Source: Chryseobacterium piperi (GTDB lineage: Bacteria; Bacteroidota; Bacteroidia; Flavobacteriales; Weeksellaceae). From it: a stretch of DNA of 64,000 nucleotides. This document shows positions 46,929 to 55,977 of the stretch, one piece after another. The position numbers were made by a program, and so were the translations under genes. Under the pieces are notes generated by a model that saw only the letters and a list, made by a program, of their open reading frames with translations, was not told the origin of the DNA and ran no database searches. Position 1 is the first letter of the stretch, and each line of letters starts with the position of its first letter. Location: the NCBI RefSeq assembly GCF_002285635.2, contig NZ_CP023049.2:2728001-2792000 (forward strand). Reading direction: 5' to 3'.

Positions 46929-47876
46929 TTATTTGAAGATTTCCCGAATCACTTTTCCTTTTGCATATTGCAGTTGAAAGCCCAAAAGTTCAGCCATTGT
47001 ACTTGTGATATCAATTTGTCCGTAATCACCTGTACTCAATGTCATATTTTTTTTAAAATCAGGTCCCATGGCAAAAAATTCAATATGTCTGCATCCCTCA
47101 CAACTATCTCCGTGATTAGCAAACCCTCCTCTTGAATCTATGTGTCTGCCGTGATCATTGGATACAATAAGTGTTGTTTTGTCTTTATAAGCAGGAAGCG
47201 ACTGAACATGATCCCAGATTTCCTTAATGGATGCATCTGTAGTTTTTATAGCATTAATATACCCGTTCCAGTCATTTGCGTGCCCTCTGGAGTCTACATC
47301 TTTCAAATTAATGACAATGATATTCGGTGAATAGGTCGTCATCACAGATTTTACATTCGATACAGTTACTGCATCCTCGCGATACCCTGAACCATTTCCA
47401 CTAATACCACAATCAGCACTAGGTTGAAATTTATTTTTCCAGTCTGCCTGTTTGCAGTTATTAAGTACCTCAAGTTTATCTTTGGAAGAGATAATCCATG
47501 CTTTTGTTTTAGCAGCCCCTGAATATTTTAGCCACTGCTGCATAACAGAAGGAAAGCCCGGTAGCTCTGTCCCATCATTTTTAATACTCTCATATACTCC
47601 GCTACACATCGCACTGTGTCCCGGATTCGTGTTGGTAGTTCCGTTATTTTTAAAGTTATCAATAAATACTCCTTCTTTCAAAAGGCTCACCCTGTTCGGA
47701 ATATTTGCTCTCGAAGCCGAATTCCAGGTTTCGGACATACGCGGTCCGTCTACGACTAATAAAATAACATTTTTGGTTTGATATTTTTCAACATTCGGGG
47801 TTGTGCTTTCGCTGTCATTACCCGCACATGAAAAAATCAAAAATAAAAACATACAATAAGATACAATTTTTCTCAT
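46929..47876 (-). CDS. Alkaline-phosphatase-superfamily lipoprotein
   Basis: 315 residues. Lipobox ends at Cys17 (LIFSC), so it is a periplasmic or surface lipoprotein. Superfamily metal sites are visible: Asp43 in ILLVVDGPR, Thr83 in TNTNPGHSAM (probable nucleophile), Asp-rich NLKDVDSRGHANDW, SNDHGRH and ANHGDSCEGCRHIEFF. This is the phosphodiesterase/phosphatase/sulfatase fold with two metals; the substrate (nucleotide, phosphonate, sulfate or phospholipid) cannot be told. The CEGC pair near the active site could form a disulfide. It lies alone between the str promoter and a GT-C-like gene. Confidence 0.8.
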   Translation of the reverse strand: MRKIVSYCMFLFLIFSCAGNDSESTTPNVEKYQTKNVILLVVDGPRMSETWNSASRANIPNRVSLLKEGVFIDNFKNNGTTNTNPGHSAMCSGVYESIKNDGTELPGFPSVMQQWLKYSGAAKTKAWIISSKDKLEVLNNCKQADWKNKFQPSADCGISGNGSGYREDAVTVSNVKSVMTTYSPNIIVINLKDVDSRGHANDWNGYINAIKTTDASIKEIWDHVQSLPAYKDKTTLIVSNDHGRHIDSRGGFANHGDSCEGCRHIEFFAMGPDFKKNMTLSTGDYGQIDITSTMAELLGFQLQYAKGKVIREIFK

Positions 47877-48023
47877 CTTTTAAAAATTTGTGGATTAGAG
47901 CGTAAAGCTAGGGAAAGGGAGGGTGAAGTAATATTAATAGAACATTACTTATTTCTTAAGAATTATTTAAATAGGCTTATTTAAGAAAACAACCTGGTTA
48001 CAGCTATTGTATACAATTAATTA

Positions 48024-49616
48024 TTACTCAATGATGCTTACCTGAACATTCTTGTTCCAGTTAAATCTTTTGATATTTCGTTTCAGCTCTTCCAGACCGG
48101 CTGGGTTAACAGCATATATAGTAACTTCTTCTTTTGCCACTGTTACTCTATTATTTATTTTAAGTATGGCTGCCTTTCTCCATGTTTCAGGAGCAAATCC
48201 CTGAAGCCAGTTCTCATACACTATAGCAACTTCATAGTTATGTTCAGAACCATATTGTGTTAGAAAATCTTTGAACTTCTGATCAAAAAGCTTTTTATTT
48301 TCATTAAAAGGAATCATTTCTGTCGAGCCCAACCCTGCAATATCTAATAAATGTATATCTGTATAATAAGTAATCGCTCCGATATCATTAGCCACTACTT
48401 TGGAGTCATTATAATAAGTATGTAAAAATCGAGCAGATTGTATTTGTTGCTCATAGATATTTTTACCCCCATCACTTAAGACAGTATGCGCCATGAAACC
48501 TTTATAAAAGAAAAGCAAAATATTCATAGCCACTAACAGACTAATAAGCTTCTCCCTCCTTATATAATTATTAAAATCAAAGATCAGCCTTGTTATTTTT
48601 GGAATAAGTACCATCGAAAATCCCGTAAGTATATAAGCTTCATAACGGAACATTCCTTTCAGATCAGCAAACATGCTATGACATATCATCAACAATGAAA
48701 AAACAATGAGAAAAAAATTATCATGAACAACTTCTATGAAGTTCTTAGTTTTCAAATCTCTATAAATAAAAACGGCACATAATATAATGGGGAAAAAACC
48801 AATTTTATAAAAGCTTATATTGAATATGAAATTATCTACCAAGATCATTTTAAGTTGTGAAAAGATATTGGAATCTAAACTTAATTTGGTACCCTTTACC
48901 TCTACCGAGTTAGGAAAAAAATAGCCATCCTGTTGATAATTAAAATAACAAAAAATCAAAATCGGAATAAAGCCAAGAACCAAAACGCCGATAGCATCTT
49001 TCCATTTTTTTATCAACATCAAAACAAAAGCAAGGATGACAAAATAAAACATGCTCTCAAAGCGAACCAACCCCATTAATAACAGGCTAAAATAAAACCC
49101 GAAAGCCACTAATCTATTTTTATCCCGACGATAAAAGCAGAAAATATTAACAACAAAGAGAAACACTTGAAAAATATGTTCCATACCAGACAACAATTGT
49201 ACGTGCAAAACAGCAAAGAACAAAGTGAACAACACTACTAAAACCGTCTTCTTCACATCTTTAAAAGTTTCAGCGAAGTATATTGACAGGAAATACACAA
49301 TTCCTAAACTAAAGAATATATTAAAGTACAGCGGTATTTGATCATTGTTTCCAAACATTTTAATGAGGCAACTCAATAGAAAAGTAAATAATGGTGAAGA
49401 GGAAGTAGAGGAAAATTGATATTTTGTAATTCCCCACAGATCATACAATGCAAAGTTTTTAGCCATAGCAAGATGAATGTAAGTATCGTCGATAGGATAT
49501 ACATAATGACCATCGGTTTTTAAAACTGAACCTATATAATACAGGAGACAGATTCCAAAAAATACGATGAAGCAAGAAAAAAAACTCTTTAAACCAATAT
49601 TCCGGGATGACACCAT
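48024..49616 (-). CDS. Polytopic membrane protein, GT-C glycosyltransferase-like
   Basis: 530 residues from the ATG at 49616 (MVSSRNIGLKSFFS). The upstream ATG at 49655 was rejected because a TATCTTTG -7 element (49640-49647) lies between the two. About ten membrane segments, with the GT-C-like acidic loop YPIDDTYIHLAMAKNFA after the first (as in ArnT/PMT-type enzymes using polyprenyl-phosphate sugars) and a soluble C-terminal domain of about 150 residues (YYNDSKVVANDIGAITYYTD). Sugar and acceptor unknown. It has no sugar-pathway neighbours. Confidence 0.72.
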   Translation of the reverse strand: MVSSRNIGLKSFFSCFIVFFGICLLYYIGSVLKTDGHYVYPIDDTYIHLAMAKNFALYDLWGITKYQFSSTSSSPLFTFLLSCLIKMFGNNDQIPLYFNIFFSLGIVYFLSIYFAETFKDVKKTVLVVLFTLFFAVLHVQLLSGMEHIFQVFLFVVNIFCFYRRDKNRLVAFGFYFSLLLMGLVRFESMFYFVILAFVLMLIKKWKDAIGVLVLGFIPILIFCYFNYQQDGYFFPNSVEVKGTKLSLDSNIFSQLKMILVDNFIFNISFYKIGFFPIILCAVFIYRDLKTKNFIEVVHDNFFLIVFSLLMICHSMFADLKGMFRYEAYILTGFSMVLIPKITRLIFDFNNYIRREKLISLLVAMNILLFFYKGFMAHTVLSDGGKNIYEQQIQSARFLHTYYNDSKVVANDIGAITYYTDIHLLDIAGLGSTEMIPFNENKKLFDQKFKDFLTQYGSEHNYEVAIVYENWLQGFAPETWRKAAILKINNRVTVAKEEVTIYAVNPAGLEELKRNIKRFNWNKNVQVSIIE

Positions 49617-49639
49617 TTTAAGATAAATTATAAAAATAC

Positions 49640-49647
49640 CAAAGATA
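49640..49647 (-). promoter_or_regulatory. Likely -7 element of the GT-C-like gene
   Basis: TATCTTTG on the minus strand matches TAnnTTTG and lies 23 nt upstream of the ATG at 49616. No good TTG at -33 (CCT there). It was used to decide the start codon. Confidence 0.45.
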
Positions 49648-49717
49648 AGTATCATCAATCATGAATAGGTAATTTCGGCACAATATTTACTGCATTTACA
49701 ACATAAAAAATAAACTT

Positions 49718-50194
49718 ATGAAAAATGCGAGTATTATCGGTTTAAAGGAAGCCGACTGTAAAAACATTTCAGAAAAACTTAATGTACTGTTAGCTAATTA
49801 TTCAGTATTCTACCAGAACACAAGAGGTTCTCACTGGAATATTAAGGGAGATCAGTTCTTTACATTACATCCTAAATTTGAAGAACTATATAATAGCCTG
49901 GTATTGAAAATTGATGAGATTGCAGAAAGAATCCTAACATTAGGAGCAACACCGGCACATAATTATTCTGAGTATTTAAAAGTAGCCACTATAAAAGAAA
50001 CGAAAGAAGTAAGCGACGGAACGAAAAGTGTAGAAAACATTTTAAGCTCTTTTAAAGTCGTGTTAGATTTGCAGAGAGAGCTTTTAGATATTACTGATGC
50101 AGCAGGTGATGAGGGAACGAATTCTCAAATGAGCGACTATATTACCGAACAGGAAAAAGAAGTTTGGATGTATAATTCCTATTTAGGAAAATAA
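49718..50194 (+). CDS. dps: Dps-family ferritin-like DNA-protection protein
   Basis: 158 residues. Inter-subunit ferroxidase ligands are present at the right spacing: His39 (SHWNIKG), His51, Glu55 (Asp in many Dps), Asp66 and Glu70 (LKIDEIAERI). The four-helix bundle fits. Dps oxidises Fe(II) with H2O2, stores Fe(III) and protects DNA; the N-terminus is short with few Lys, so direct DNA binding may be weak. Own terminator downstream, so probably monocistronic. Confidence 0.92.
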   Translation: MKNASIIGLKEADCKNISEKLNVLLANYSVFYQNTRGSHWNIKGDQFFTLHPKFEELYNSLVLKIDEIAERILTLGATPAHNYSEYLKVATIKETKEVSDGTKSVENILSSFKVVLDLQRELLDITDAAGDEGTNSQMSDYITEQEKEVWMYNSYLGK

Positions 50195-50220
50195 CCAAAC
50201 AAAAATCATCGATATTTTTG

Positions 50221-50249
50221 AAAAATCGTCTTACATTTAGACGATTTTT
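50221..50249 (+). terminator. Terminator of dps
   Basis: AAAAATCGTCT / AGACGATTTTT, an 11-bp perfect stem with a 7-nt loop, followed by ATTTTTATTT. It lies 26 nt past the dps stop. Confidence 0.85.
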
Positions 50250-50286
50250 ATTTTTATTTATTTAAATTGCGTTAAAATTACACAAT

Positions 50287-51465
50287 ATGTACGATGTTCG
50301 TTTGAAGTCTATTCTCGATAATGATTTCTACAAGATAACCATGCAAAATGCTGTAGTCAAATTATGTTCTGACTCAGTTGTAAAATATGAATTTATCAAT
50401 AGAGGGAAACACCACTTCCCCGAAGGATTTGGTGCTGCATTAAGAGAAGCGGTGGCTAAAATGGCAGAACTCAAACTTACCAAGGATGAGAAAAAGTTTT
50501 TAGCAATAACGTGCCCTTATTTAGGTTTGCCTTATCTGGACTTTCTGGAAGGATATCATTATGATCCGTCTGAAGTAAAGATCCATCAGGAAGGAGCAGA
50601 TCTTTCTGTAACCGTTGAAGGGCTTTGGTACAGAACAATCCTTTGGGAAGTACCTTTATTGGCATTGATCAGCGAATTGCACTATGAGATGAATCATATG
50701 GAGAGGGATTCGAATGAAATTGTAATGGGTAGAACGATTGAAAAAGCAGACTCACTCAACAAGCTCGGAGTTACTTTTGCAGAATTTGGTACAAGGAGAA
50801 GACATTCTTATAAAGTTCAGAATCTGGTTATGGAAGCGCTAACCCAAAGAAAAGATTCTACATTTATAGGAAGTTCTAATGTTCATTTTGCCATGAAATA
50901 CGGAGTAAAACCAATAGGCACCCACGCTCATGAGTGGTTTATGTTTCATGGTGCTGAATATGGTTTCAAAATGGCCAATGAATTGGCTTTAGAACATTGG
51001 GTAGATGTATACAGAGGAGATCTTGGGGTAGCTCTTTCCGATACTTATACAACCGATGTATTCTTCCAGCAGTTCGACAAAAAGTTCGCAAAGCTTTTCG
51101 ATGGAGTGCGCCATGACAGTGGTGATGCCCTCGAATTTGCAGACAAGACTATCGCCCATTACAAAAGCAACGGAATCAACCCATTATTTAAATATATCAT
51201 TTTCTCTGATGCCCTCAATCTTGAGAAAGTTGCAGAAATCACCAATTATTGCAAAGGGAAGATCGGCGTTTCATTTGGAATTGGCACCAATCTCACAAAC
51301 GACGTTGGACTAAAACCAATGAACATCGTGATGAAATTAATAGGAGTACAAGCCCCTAACAAGGAATGGATTCCTACCGTAAAACTTTCTGACGAACGCG
51401 GAAAATATACCGGTGATCCGAAAATGATTGAATTGGCAAAAGAGTTTTTAAGGATAAAAGATTAG
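50287..51465 (+). CDS. pncB: Nicotinate phosphoribosyltransferase
   Basis: 392 residues, full length for the PncB branch, making nicotinate mononucleotide from nicotinate and PRPP with ATP in NAD salvage. Motifs: N-terminal SILDNDFYKITMQNAV, the phosphorylatable His in EFGTRRRHSYKVQ, GTHAHEWFMFHGAEYGF and VRHDSGDALEF in blocks. Cytosolic. Flanked by dps and a secreted YciI-like gene; no NAD pathway partner nearby. Confidence 0.95.
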   Translation: MYDVRLKSILDNDFYKITMQNAVVKLCSDSVVKYEFINRGKHHFPEGFGAALREAVAKMAELKLTKDEKKFLAITCPYLGLPYLDFLEGYHYDPSEVKIHQEGADLSVTVEGLWYRTILWEVPLLALISELHYEMNHMERDSNEIVMGRTIEKADSLNKLGVTFAEFGTRRRHSYKVQNLVMEALTQRKDSTFIGSSNVHFAMKYGVKPIGTHAHEWFMFHGAEYGFKMANELALEHWVDVYRGDLGVALSDTYTTDVFFQQFDKKFAKLFDGVRHDSGDALEFADKTIAHYKSNGINPLFKYIIFSDALNLEKVAEITNYCKGKIGVSFGIGTNLTNDVGLKPMNIVMKLIGVQAPNKEWIPTVKLSDERGKYTGDPKMIELAKEFLRIKD

Positions 51466-51517
51466 CTTTTAGATGTTAGATATAAGACTTTGGCTTATCA
51501 CTTAATAAATCATTATT

Positions 51518-51988
51518 ATGAAATTAAAAATTTATTTTTCTCTTAGTCTTTTGGCAGCAATTCTATCTTTTGCTCAGGAAAAAAAAGTAGAAAAACCAAA
51601 ATTCAATCAGGAATTGGCAACTTCTCTGGGAGCAGATCAATATGGCATGAAAGCTTATACTATGGTAATGCTGATGACTGGCCCCGTTAAGATTGAAGAT
51701 AAAGTAAAAATGGGAGAACTTATGAAAGGCCATTTAGCCAACATCGGTAAGCTGGCAGACGAAGGTAAAATTATTGTAGCAGGACCTTTTTTAGAAAAGA
51801 ATAAAGAAAACTATCGAGGTATGTTTATTTTTAATACCCGTTCTAAAGAAGAAGCTGAGCAATGGGTAAAAACTGATCCGGCTGTAGAGGCTGGTGTTTT
51901 CAGTTATGAACTTCTACCCTGGTACGGTTCCGCAGCTCTGCCTTTATATTTAAAACATCATAAAGAAATTACAAAGGAAAACCCATAA
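51518..51988 (+). CDS. Secreted YciI-like domain protein
   Basis: 156 residues. Signal peptide (MKLKIYFSLSLLAAILSFAQ), then a ferredoxin-like YciI domain at about 45-140 (YTMVMLMTGPVK, HLANIGKLADEGKIIVAGPF, GMFIFNTRSKEEAEQWVKTDPAVEAGVF in blocks). YciI proteins are usually cytosolic and mostly without known function; the signal peptide is unusual. It lies 52 nt after pncB and ends at a palindromic terminator. Confidence 0.85.
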   Translation: MKLKIYFSLSLLAAILSFAQEKKVEKPKFNQELATSLGADQYGMKAYTMVMLMTGPVKIEDKVKMGELMKGHLANIGKLADEGKIIVAGPFLEKNKENYRGMFIFNTRSKEEAEQWVKTDPAVEAGVFSYELLPWYGSAALPLYLKHHKEITKENP

Positions 51989-52002
51989 CCATAAAGATTA
52001 AT

Positions 52003-52030
52003 AAAAAATCCCTCAGCTGAGGGATTTTTT
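52003..52030. terminator. Bidirectional terminator shared by the YciI-like and mini-peptide genes
   Basis: AAAAAATCCCTCAG is followed immediately by its perfect inverted copy, giving a 28-bp palindrome with T-runs on both strands. It is 15 nt past the YciI stop and 4 nt past the convergent peptide stop. Confidence 0.88.
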
Positions 52031-52033
52031 TTA

Positions 52034-52201
52034 TTAATCAATACAAAAATAAGGTCTCTTCGGTGAAAAACAACAATAGGGATTACTACAGAATATGTAA
52101 CCAGCGCTACAACCACCATCTATTGGCGGTTCACAGGTACCTACAGTACCTCCCAAAAAGTGTTTCAATTCTTTTCTGTTTAAGCTTTTTAAATTTTTCA
52201 T
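52034..52201 (-). CDS. Cys-rich small peptide with double-glycine leader (bacteriocin-like precursor)
   Basis: A 55-residue frame: leader MKNLKSLNRKELKHFLGG (18 residues, cut expected after Gly-Gly), then a core TVGTCEPPIDGGC ... CCFSPKRPYFCID with six Cys. The leader (Lys/Leu-rich, ending Gly-Gly) is of the type seen in Chryseobacterium small proteins called bacteriocin-like. No transporter, modification or immunity gene is near. It has its own palindromic terminator. Target and processing unknown. Not homologous in core sequence to the peptide at 6349-6513, only in design and Cys number. Confidence 0.78.
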   Translation of the reverse strand: MKNLKSLNRKELKHFLGGTVGTCEPPIDGGCSAGYIFCSNPYCCFSPKRPYFCID

Positions 52202-52424
52202 AGTTATTTTGTTTAGTATTAGCTTCCTACTCTTTAAGATTTTCGGATATCTCTATATTAATATTAAGGAGAATTAAATATACTACTTAATTGTAAAAGA
52301 ATAAATTACAAAAAAAACTTACATCAAAATAAAGCAAATCTTTTCCGGTCATTTAAATTAATTAGTAATTATCATTTACCCTATTTATAATGTATATTTA
52401 TACTATACCTTAATAAATAACATT

Positions 52425-52570
52425 CTGTCATTTCGAACGTAGTGAGAAATCTCTTAATAGCCTTAATAACTTATTATTTCTTAATGTTTTAATATTAAGA
52501 TTTTTCACTACGCTGTACCAGCTACCTTCTGAAATCGAAGATTAGATGTAGTCAATGACAAATGACTGTG
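52425..52570. repeat. Palindromic intergenic repeat (REP/MITE-like), degenerate
   Basis: An inverted repeat with arms CGTAGTGAGAAATCTCTTAA (52438-52458) and ATTAAGATTTTTCACTACG (52494-52512). The outer ends also mirror each other: CTGTCATTT at the left, AATGACAAATGAC at the right. The TGTCATTTCGAACG start resembles an interspersed motif I associate with Bacteroidota intergenic repeats (memory, not a search). No coding capacity. Confidence 0.55.
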
Positions 52571-52823
52571 GTAATTATCGTAATTATCTTTGGCTAAGTG
52601 AAACGACTTTGCGCCTTAAAACACACTTTACTTTTAAAATTCTTTGTGTTTATTGCGATTGACTACATTCTAGTTGTTTTTTTTACTCTCGCAGATTAGG
52701 CTGATTTAGCAGATACCAAAGATTATCTCTTTTCAGTCGATGAATTCCATTTTAGATAGTCAATGATAACCCTATATTGTATTGGAGCTTTTCTGAATTA
52801 AAAAATTCTTACGTAAAATAAAA
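52571..52823. other. Non-coding intergenic remainder
   Basis: Together with 52202-52424 and the repeat, this makes a 677-bp gap before the efflux genes. It holds fragments such as CGCAGATTAGGCTGATTTAG (52693 onward), a phrase of the kind often seen in interspersed Bacteroidota repeats, but no credible gene. AT-rich, with no tRNA or recognised RNA. Confidence 0.4.
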
Positions 52824-52850
52824 ATTGCCGGAATCCTCATTTCCGGCAAT
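52824..52850 (-). terminator. Terminator of the efflux operon
   Basis: On the minus strand ATTGCCGGAA pairs with TTCCGGCAAT (10 bp, 7-nt loop), followed by TTTTATTTTA. It lies 28 nt past the RND pump stop. Confidence 0.85.
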
Positions 52851-52878
52851 CAAAACTAACACATAAAAATTGAAAGAA

Positions 52879-55800
52879 TTATAGTGTTGCTTTATATTTT
52901 TTACGATAAGCATAATAGAAAATCACAGGCAGGACGGTAAACGATAATATCATACAGATAATCAGTCCCCCTACAATCATAATAGCTAAAGGCTTTTGAA
53001 TCTCTGATCCCATTCCATGAGATATTGCTGCTGGAAAAAGTCCCATGGAACCCATTAAAGCAATCATGACAACAGGACGGATTCTGCTTTGAACTCCCTG
53101 CGAAATGGCTTCTTTAAGAGGTATTTTATTCTGCAAATTTTCTTTCATTACTCCAATAAGTACAATACCGTCAATCGTAGCTACTCCAAAGAGAATAATA
53201 AACCCTATTCCTGCTGAGATCCCGAAAATAGTTCCTGTGAACCAAAGGGATAAAAATCCGCCGATGAATGCAAATGCCAATGTAATGGAGGAAATCAATG
53301 TATCCTTGATATTTCCAAAATTGAAATATAGCAACATCAGAATAAGTACCAATGAGATAGGAACTACCATAGCTAACTGCTTTGCAGCCCTTTCCTTACT
53401 TTCAAATTCACCAGCCCACGTCATTTTATGATTCTTCGGAATGTGTACTTCTTTTTCAACTTTAGCTTTAGCGTCTTTAATCGTACTTCCCAAATCCCGT
53501 CCTTCAATATTAAAACCGACACCAATATATCTGCTGTTTCCCTCCCGATAAATAAATGAAGGTCCCGTATGATAATCAATCGTTGCAATTTCTTTTAATG
53601 GCACTTTTTTATTATCCTGAGTAGGAATCAGGATGTTCCCTATTTTCTCAGGATTATCACGGTATTGCTTTTCAAATCTCAGCATCACGTCAAACATTCT
53701 TTCTTCTTCATAGAATTTTGTTGCGGCCTGTCCTCCGATCGTCATTTCGATCACAGCTTGCGCATCAGCAGTTGAAACTCCATATTTAGCCATTTTAGAA
53801 TCGTGAAGTTGTATTCTTAATTCTGGTAGCCCAATATTTTTAAAAACATTGACGTCGGAAATTCCCGGAACTGTTTTAATAGATTTAGCTACCTGGTTTG
53901 CATAGTCCTCAAGTTGGAATAAATCATTTCCAAAGATCTTGATCACTAAAGGAGCTTTTACTCCGGCCACATATTCTTCCACATTATCCTGAATCGGCTG
54001 ACTGAAACCAAAATTAATTCCCGGATATTTTTCCAGAGAAACCCTCATCTCTTCAAGAAGCTCCTCTTTCGATATTTTTTTCTTCCATTCATTTTCAGGC
54101 TTTAGCTGGATGTTAAACTCTATATTAAAAAAACCTGTAGGGTCTGTTCCATCATTAGGACGGCCCGTCTGCGTCATAACAAAATCTACTTCATCATATT
54201 TCGTCAGAATCTGTTTCATCTCTTTAGTCAACCTGACAGACTCATCAAGGTTTACACTATTGGGCAGGGTTGCACGAACATAAATCGCTCCTTCATTAAG
54301 TTTCGGCAAAAATTCTGATCCGTAATTTGAAAACCTCCATCCACAAACAGCCAACAACACAACAAAACCAATCATAAATCCTTTTTTATGTCTTGCACTC
54401 AGCTGATATAATTTAAAGATATTAACTCTGAAAAATCTGGAAATAAAATTTTCTTTTTCTTCTATATTTTTTGTCAGTAAAAGTTTACACATTGCCGGAA
54501 CATAGGTTAAACTCAAAATCAAAGAGCCTAACAAAGCATATCCTAGCGTAAATGCCAGAGGAGAAAACATCTTTCCTTCTACTTTCTGGAAAGAGAAAAT
54601 AGGCATTAAAGCAACAATCAGAATCAGTAATGCAAAGAATATATAGCTCGCTACACTACCTGCACTCTTTTTGATGATTCCCAGTTTGGACATTTTATTG
54701 AATCGCCTCAATCCTACTTTTTTAGCTTTCTGCTCGAGGGCCACAAAGACATGCTCTACGATCACTAATGTTCCTTCCAGGAGTAAACCAAAGTCAAGCG
54801 CTCCCATAGAAATCAAATTGGCAGGTAATCCCTGAATTCTCAGCATAATAATTGCGAAGAGGAAAGCCAGAGGAATAACAGACGCTACGATAAAAGTCGT
54901 TCTCCAGTTGTATAAAAAGATAAATACAATAATAGAAACCAGGATTACTCCTTCTACCAGGTTTTTAGACACTGTATGAACCGTCGTATTAACCAATTCA
55001 GTACGGTCAATAATCGGAACAATTTTAACATCACCCGGCAGTTCACCACCGTTAAGCTCAGTAATTCGATCTTTTAACCTAGCAATAACATCACTCGGAT
55101 TTTCTCCACGAAGCATGATAACGATTCCTTCTACAACATCATCTTCTTTATTATAGCCAACCTGTCCTAGTCTTGGCTTTGCAGAAACTTTTACCTCTGC
55201 AACGTGTTTTACCAAAATAGATGTTGATCCTTTTACTTCAATCTTGATATTTTCAATATCATCTTTACTTTCCAAAAGACCTATACCCCGGACGACATAC
55301 GCCTGATCTCCTTTTGAGACCACATCTCCTCCTACATTAATATTACTTTTAGAAACGGCTTCGTAAACATCTAATGGAGACAGATCGTAATTATGCAACT
55401 CTGTAGGATTGATTCTTATTTCGTAGATCTTTTCTTCTCCTCCAAAACTTACAACATCTGCTACTCCGGGAACTGCAAGAAGCTCCCTCTCAATAACCCA
55501 ATCCTGGATAGAGGTAATTTCTTTAATAGGTAGTTTGCTTTTAATAATATACCGGTAAATTTCACCGGTTGCCCCGGAAGGAGGCTCTATACTATAATCA
55601 GCACCCTCGGGAAGCTTAACATTCCCCAACCTGTTGGATGCATATTGCTGAGCATAAAAATCATCTACATGATCATCAAAAATAACCGTTACTACCGATA
55701 AGCCAAATAGAGAAATCGACCGCACTGAAGTTTTATTCGGTATCGTATTCATCTCCCTGGATATAGGTAAAGTAACAAACTTTTCAATCTCCTCCGCACT

Positions 55801-55977
55801 TCTTCCCGGCCATTGTGTAATTACCCTTACTCTGGTGTTGGTAACATCAGGAAAAGCCTCAATCGGAGTATGGACATAAGAATAAATTCCCCCTGCTAAT
55901 AATAGGAAGGTTCCCAAGAGAACAATCAAGGAATTTTTTAAAGAAAACGAAACAATACTCTGGACAAACTTTCTCAT
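52879..55977 (-). CDS. Heavy-metal efflux RND pump (CusA/CzcA family)
   Basis: 1032 residues, twelve membrane segments and two large periplasmic loops. N-terminal family motifs: PIEAFPDVTNTRVRVITQWPG in blocks and TLPISREMNTIPNKTSVRSIS. In the proton-relay helix the segment reads GALDFGLLLEGTLVIVEHV: the carboxylates are Asp, Glu, Glu where CzcA has Asp, Asp, Glu. Pumps Cu/Ag or divalent metals from periplasm; which metal is not visible. Its start overlaps the adaptor stop by 1 nt. Confidence 0.92.
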   Translation of the reverse strand: MRKFVQSIVSFSLKNSLIVLLGTFLLLAGGIYSYVHTPIEAFPDVTNTRVRVITQWPGRSAEEIEKFVTLPISREMNTIPNKTSVRSISLFGLSVVTVIFDDHVDDFYAQQYASNRLGNVKLPEGADYSIEPPSGATGEIYRYIIKSKLPIKEITSIQDWVIERELLAVPGVADVVSFGGEEKIYEIRINPTELHNYDLSPLDVYEAVSKSNINVGGDVVSKGDQAYVVRGIGLLESKDDIENIKIEVKGSTSILVKHVAEVKVSAKPRLGQVGYNKEDDVVEGIVIMLRGENPSDVIARLKDRITELNGGELPGDVKIVPIIDRTELVNTTVHTVSKNLVEGVILVSIIVFIFLYNWRTTFIVASVIPLAFLFAIIMLRIQGLPANLISMGALDFGLLLEGTLVIVEHVFVALEQKAKKVGLRRFNKMSKLGIIKKSAGSVASYIFFALLILIVALMPIFSFQKVEGKMFSPLAFTLGYALLGSLILSLTYVPAMCKLLLTKNIEEKENFISRFFRVNIFKLYQLSARHKKGFMIGFVVLLAVCGWRFSNYGSEFLPKLNEGAIYVRATLPNSVNLDESVRLTKEMKQILTKYDEVDFVMTQTGRPNDGTDPTGFFNIEFNIQLKPENEWKKKISKEELLEEMRVSLEKYPGINFGFSQPIQDNVEEYVAGVKAPLVIKIFGNDLFQLEDYANQVAKSIKTVPGISDVNVFKNIGLPELRIQLHDSKMAKYGVSTADAQAVIEMTIGGQAATKFYEEERMFDVMLRFEKQYRDNPEKIGNILIPTQDNKKVPLKEIATIDYHTGPSFIYREGNSRYIGVGFNIEGRDLGSTIKDAKAKVEKEVHIPKNHKMTWAGEFESKERAAKQLAMVVPISLVLILMLLYFNFGNIKDTLISSITLAFAFIGGFLSLWFTGTIFGISAGIGFIILFGVATIDGIVLIGVMKENLQNKIPLKEAISQGVQSRIRPVVMIALMGSMGLFPAAISHGMGSEIQKPLAIMIVGGLIICMILSFTVLPVIFYYAYRKKYKATL

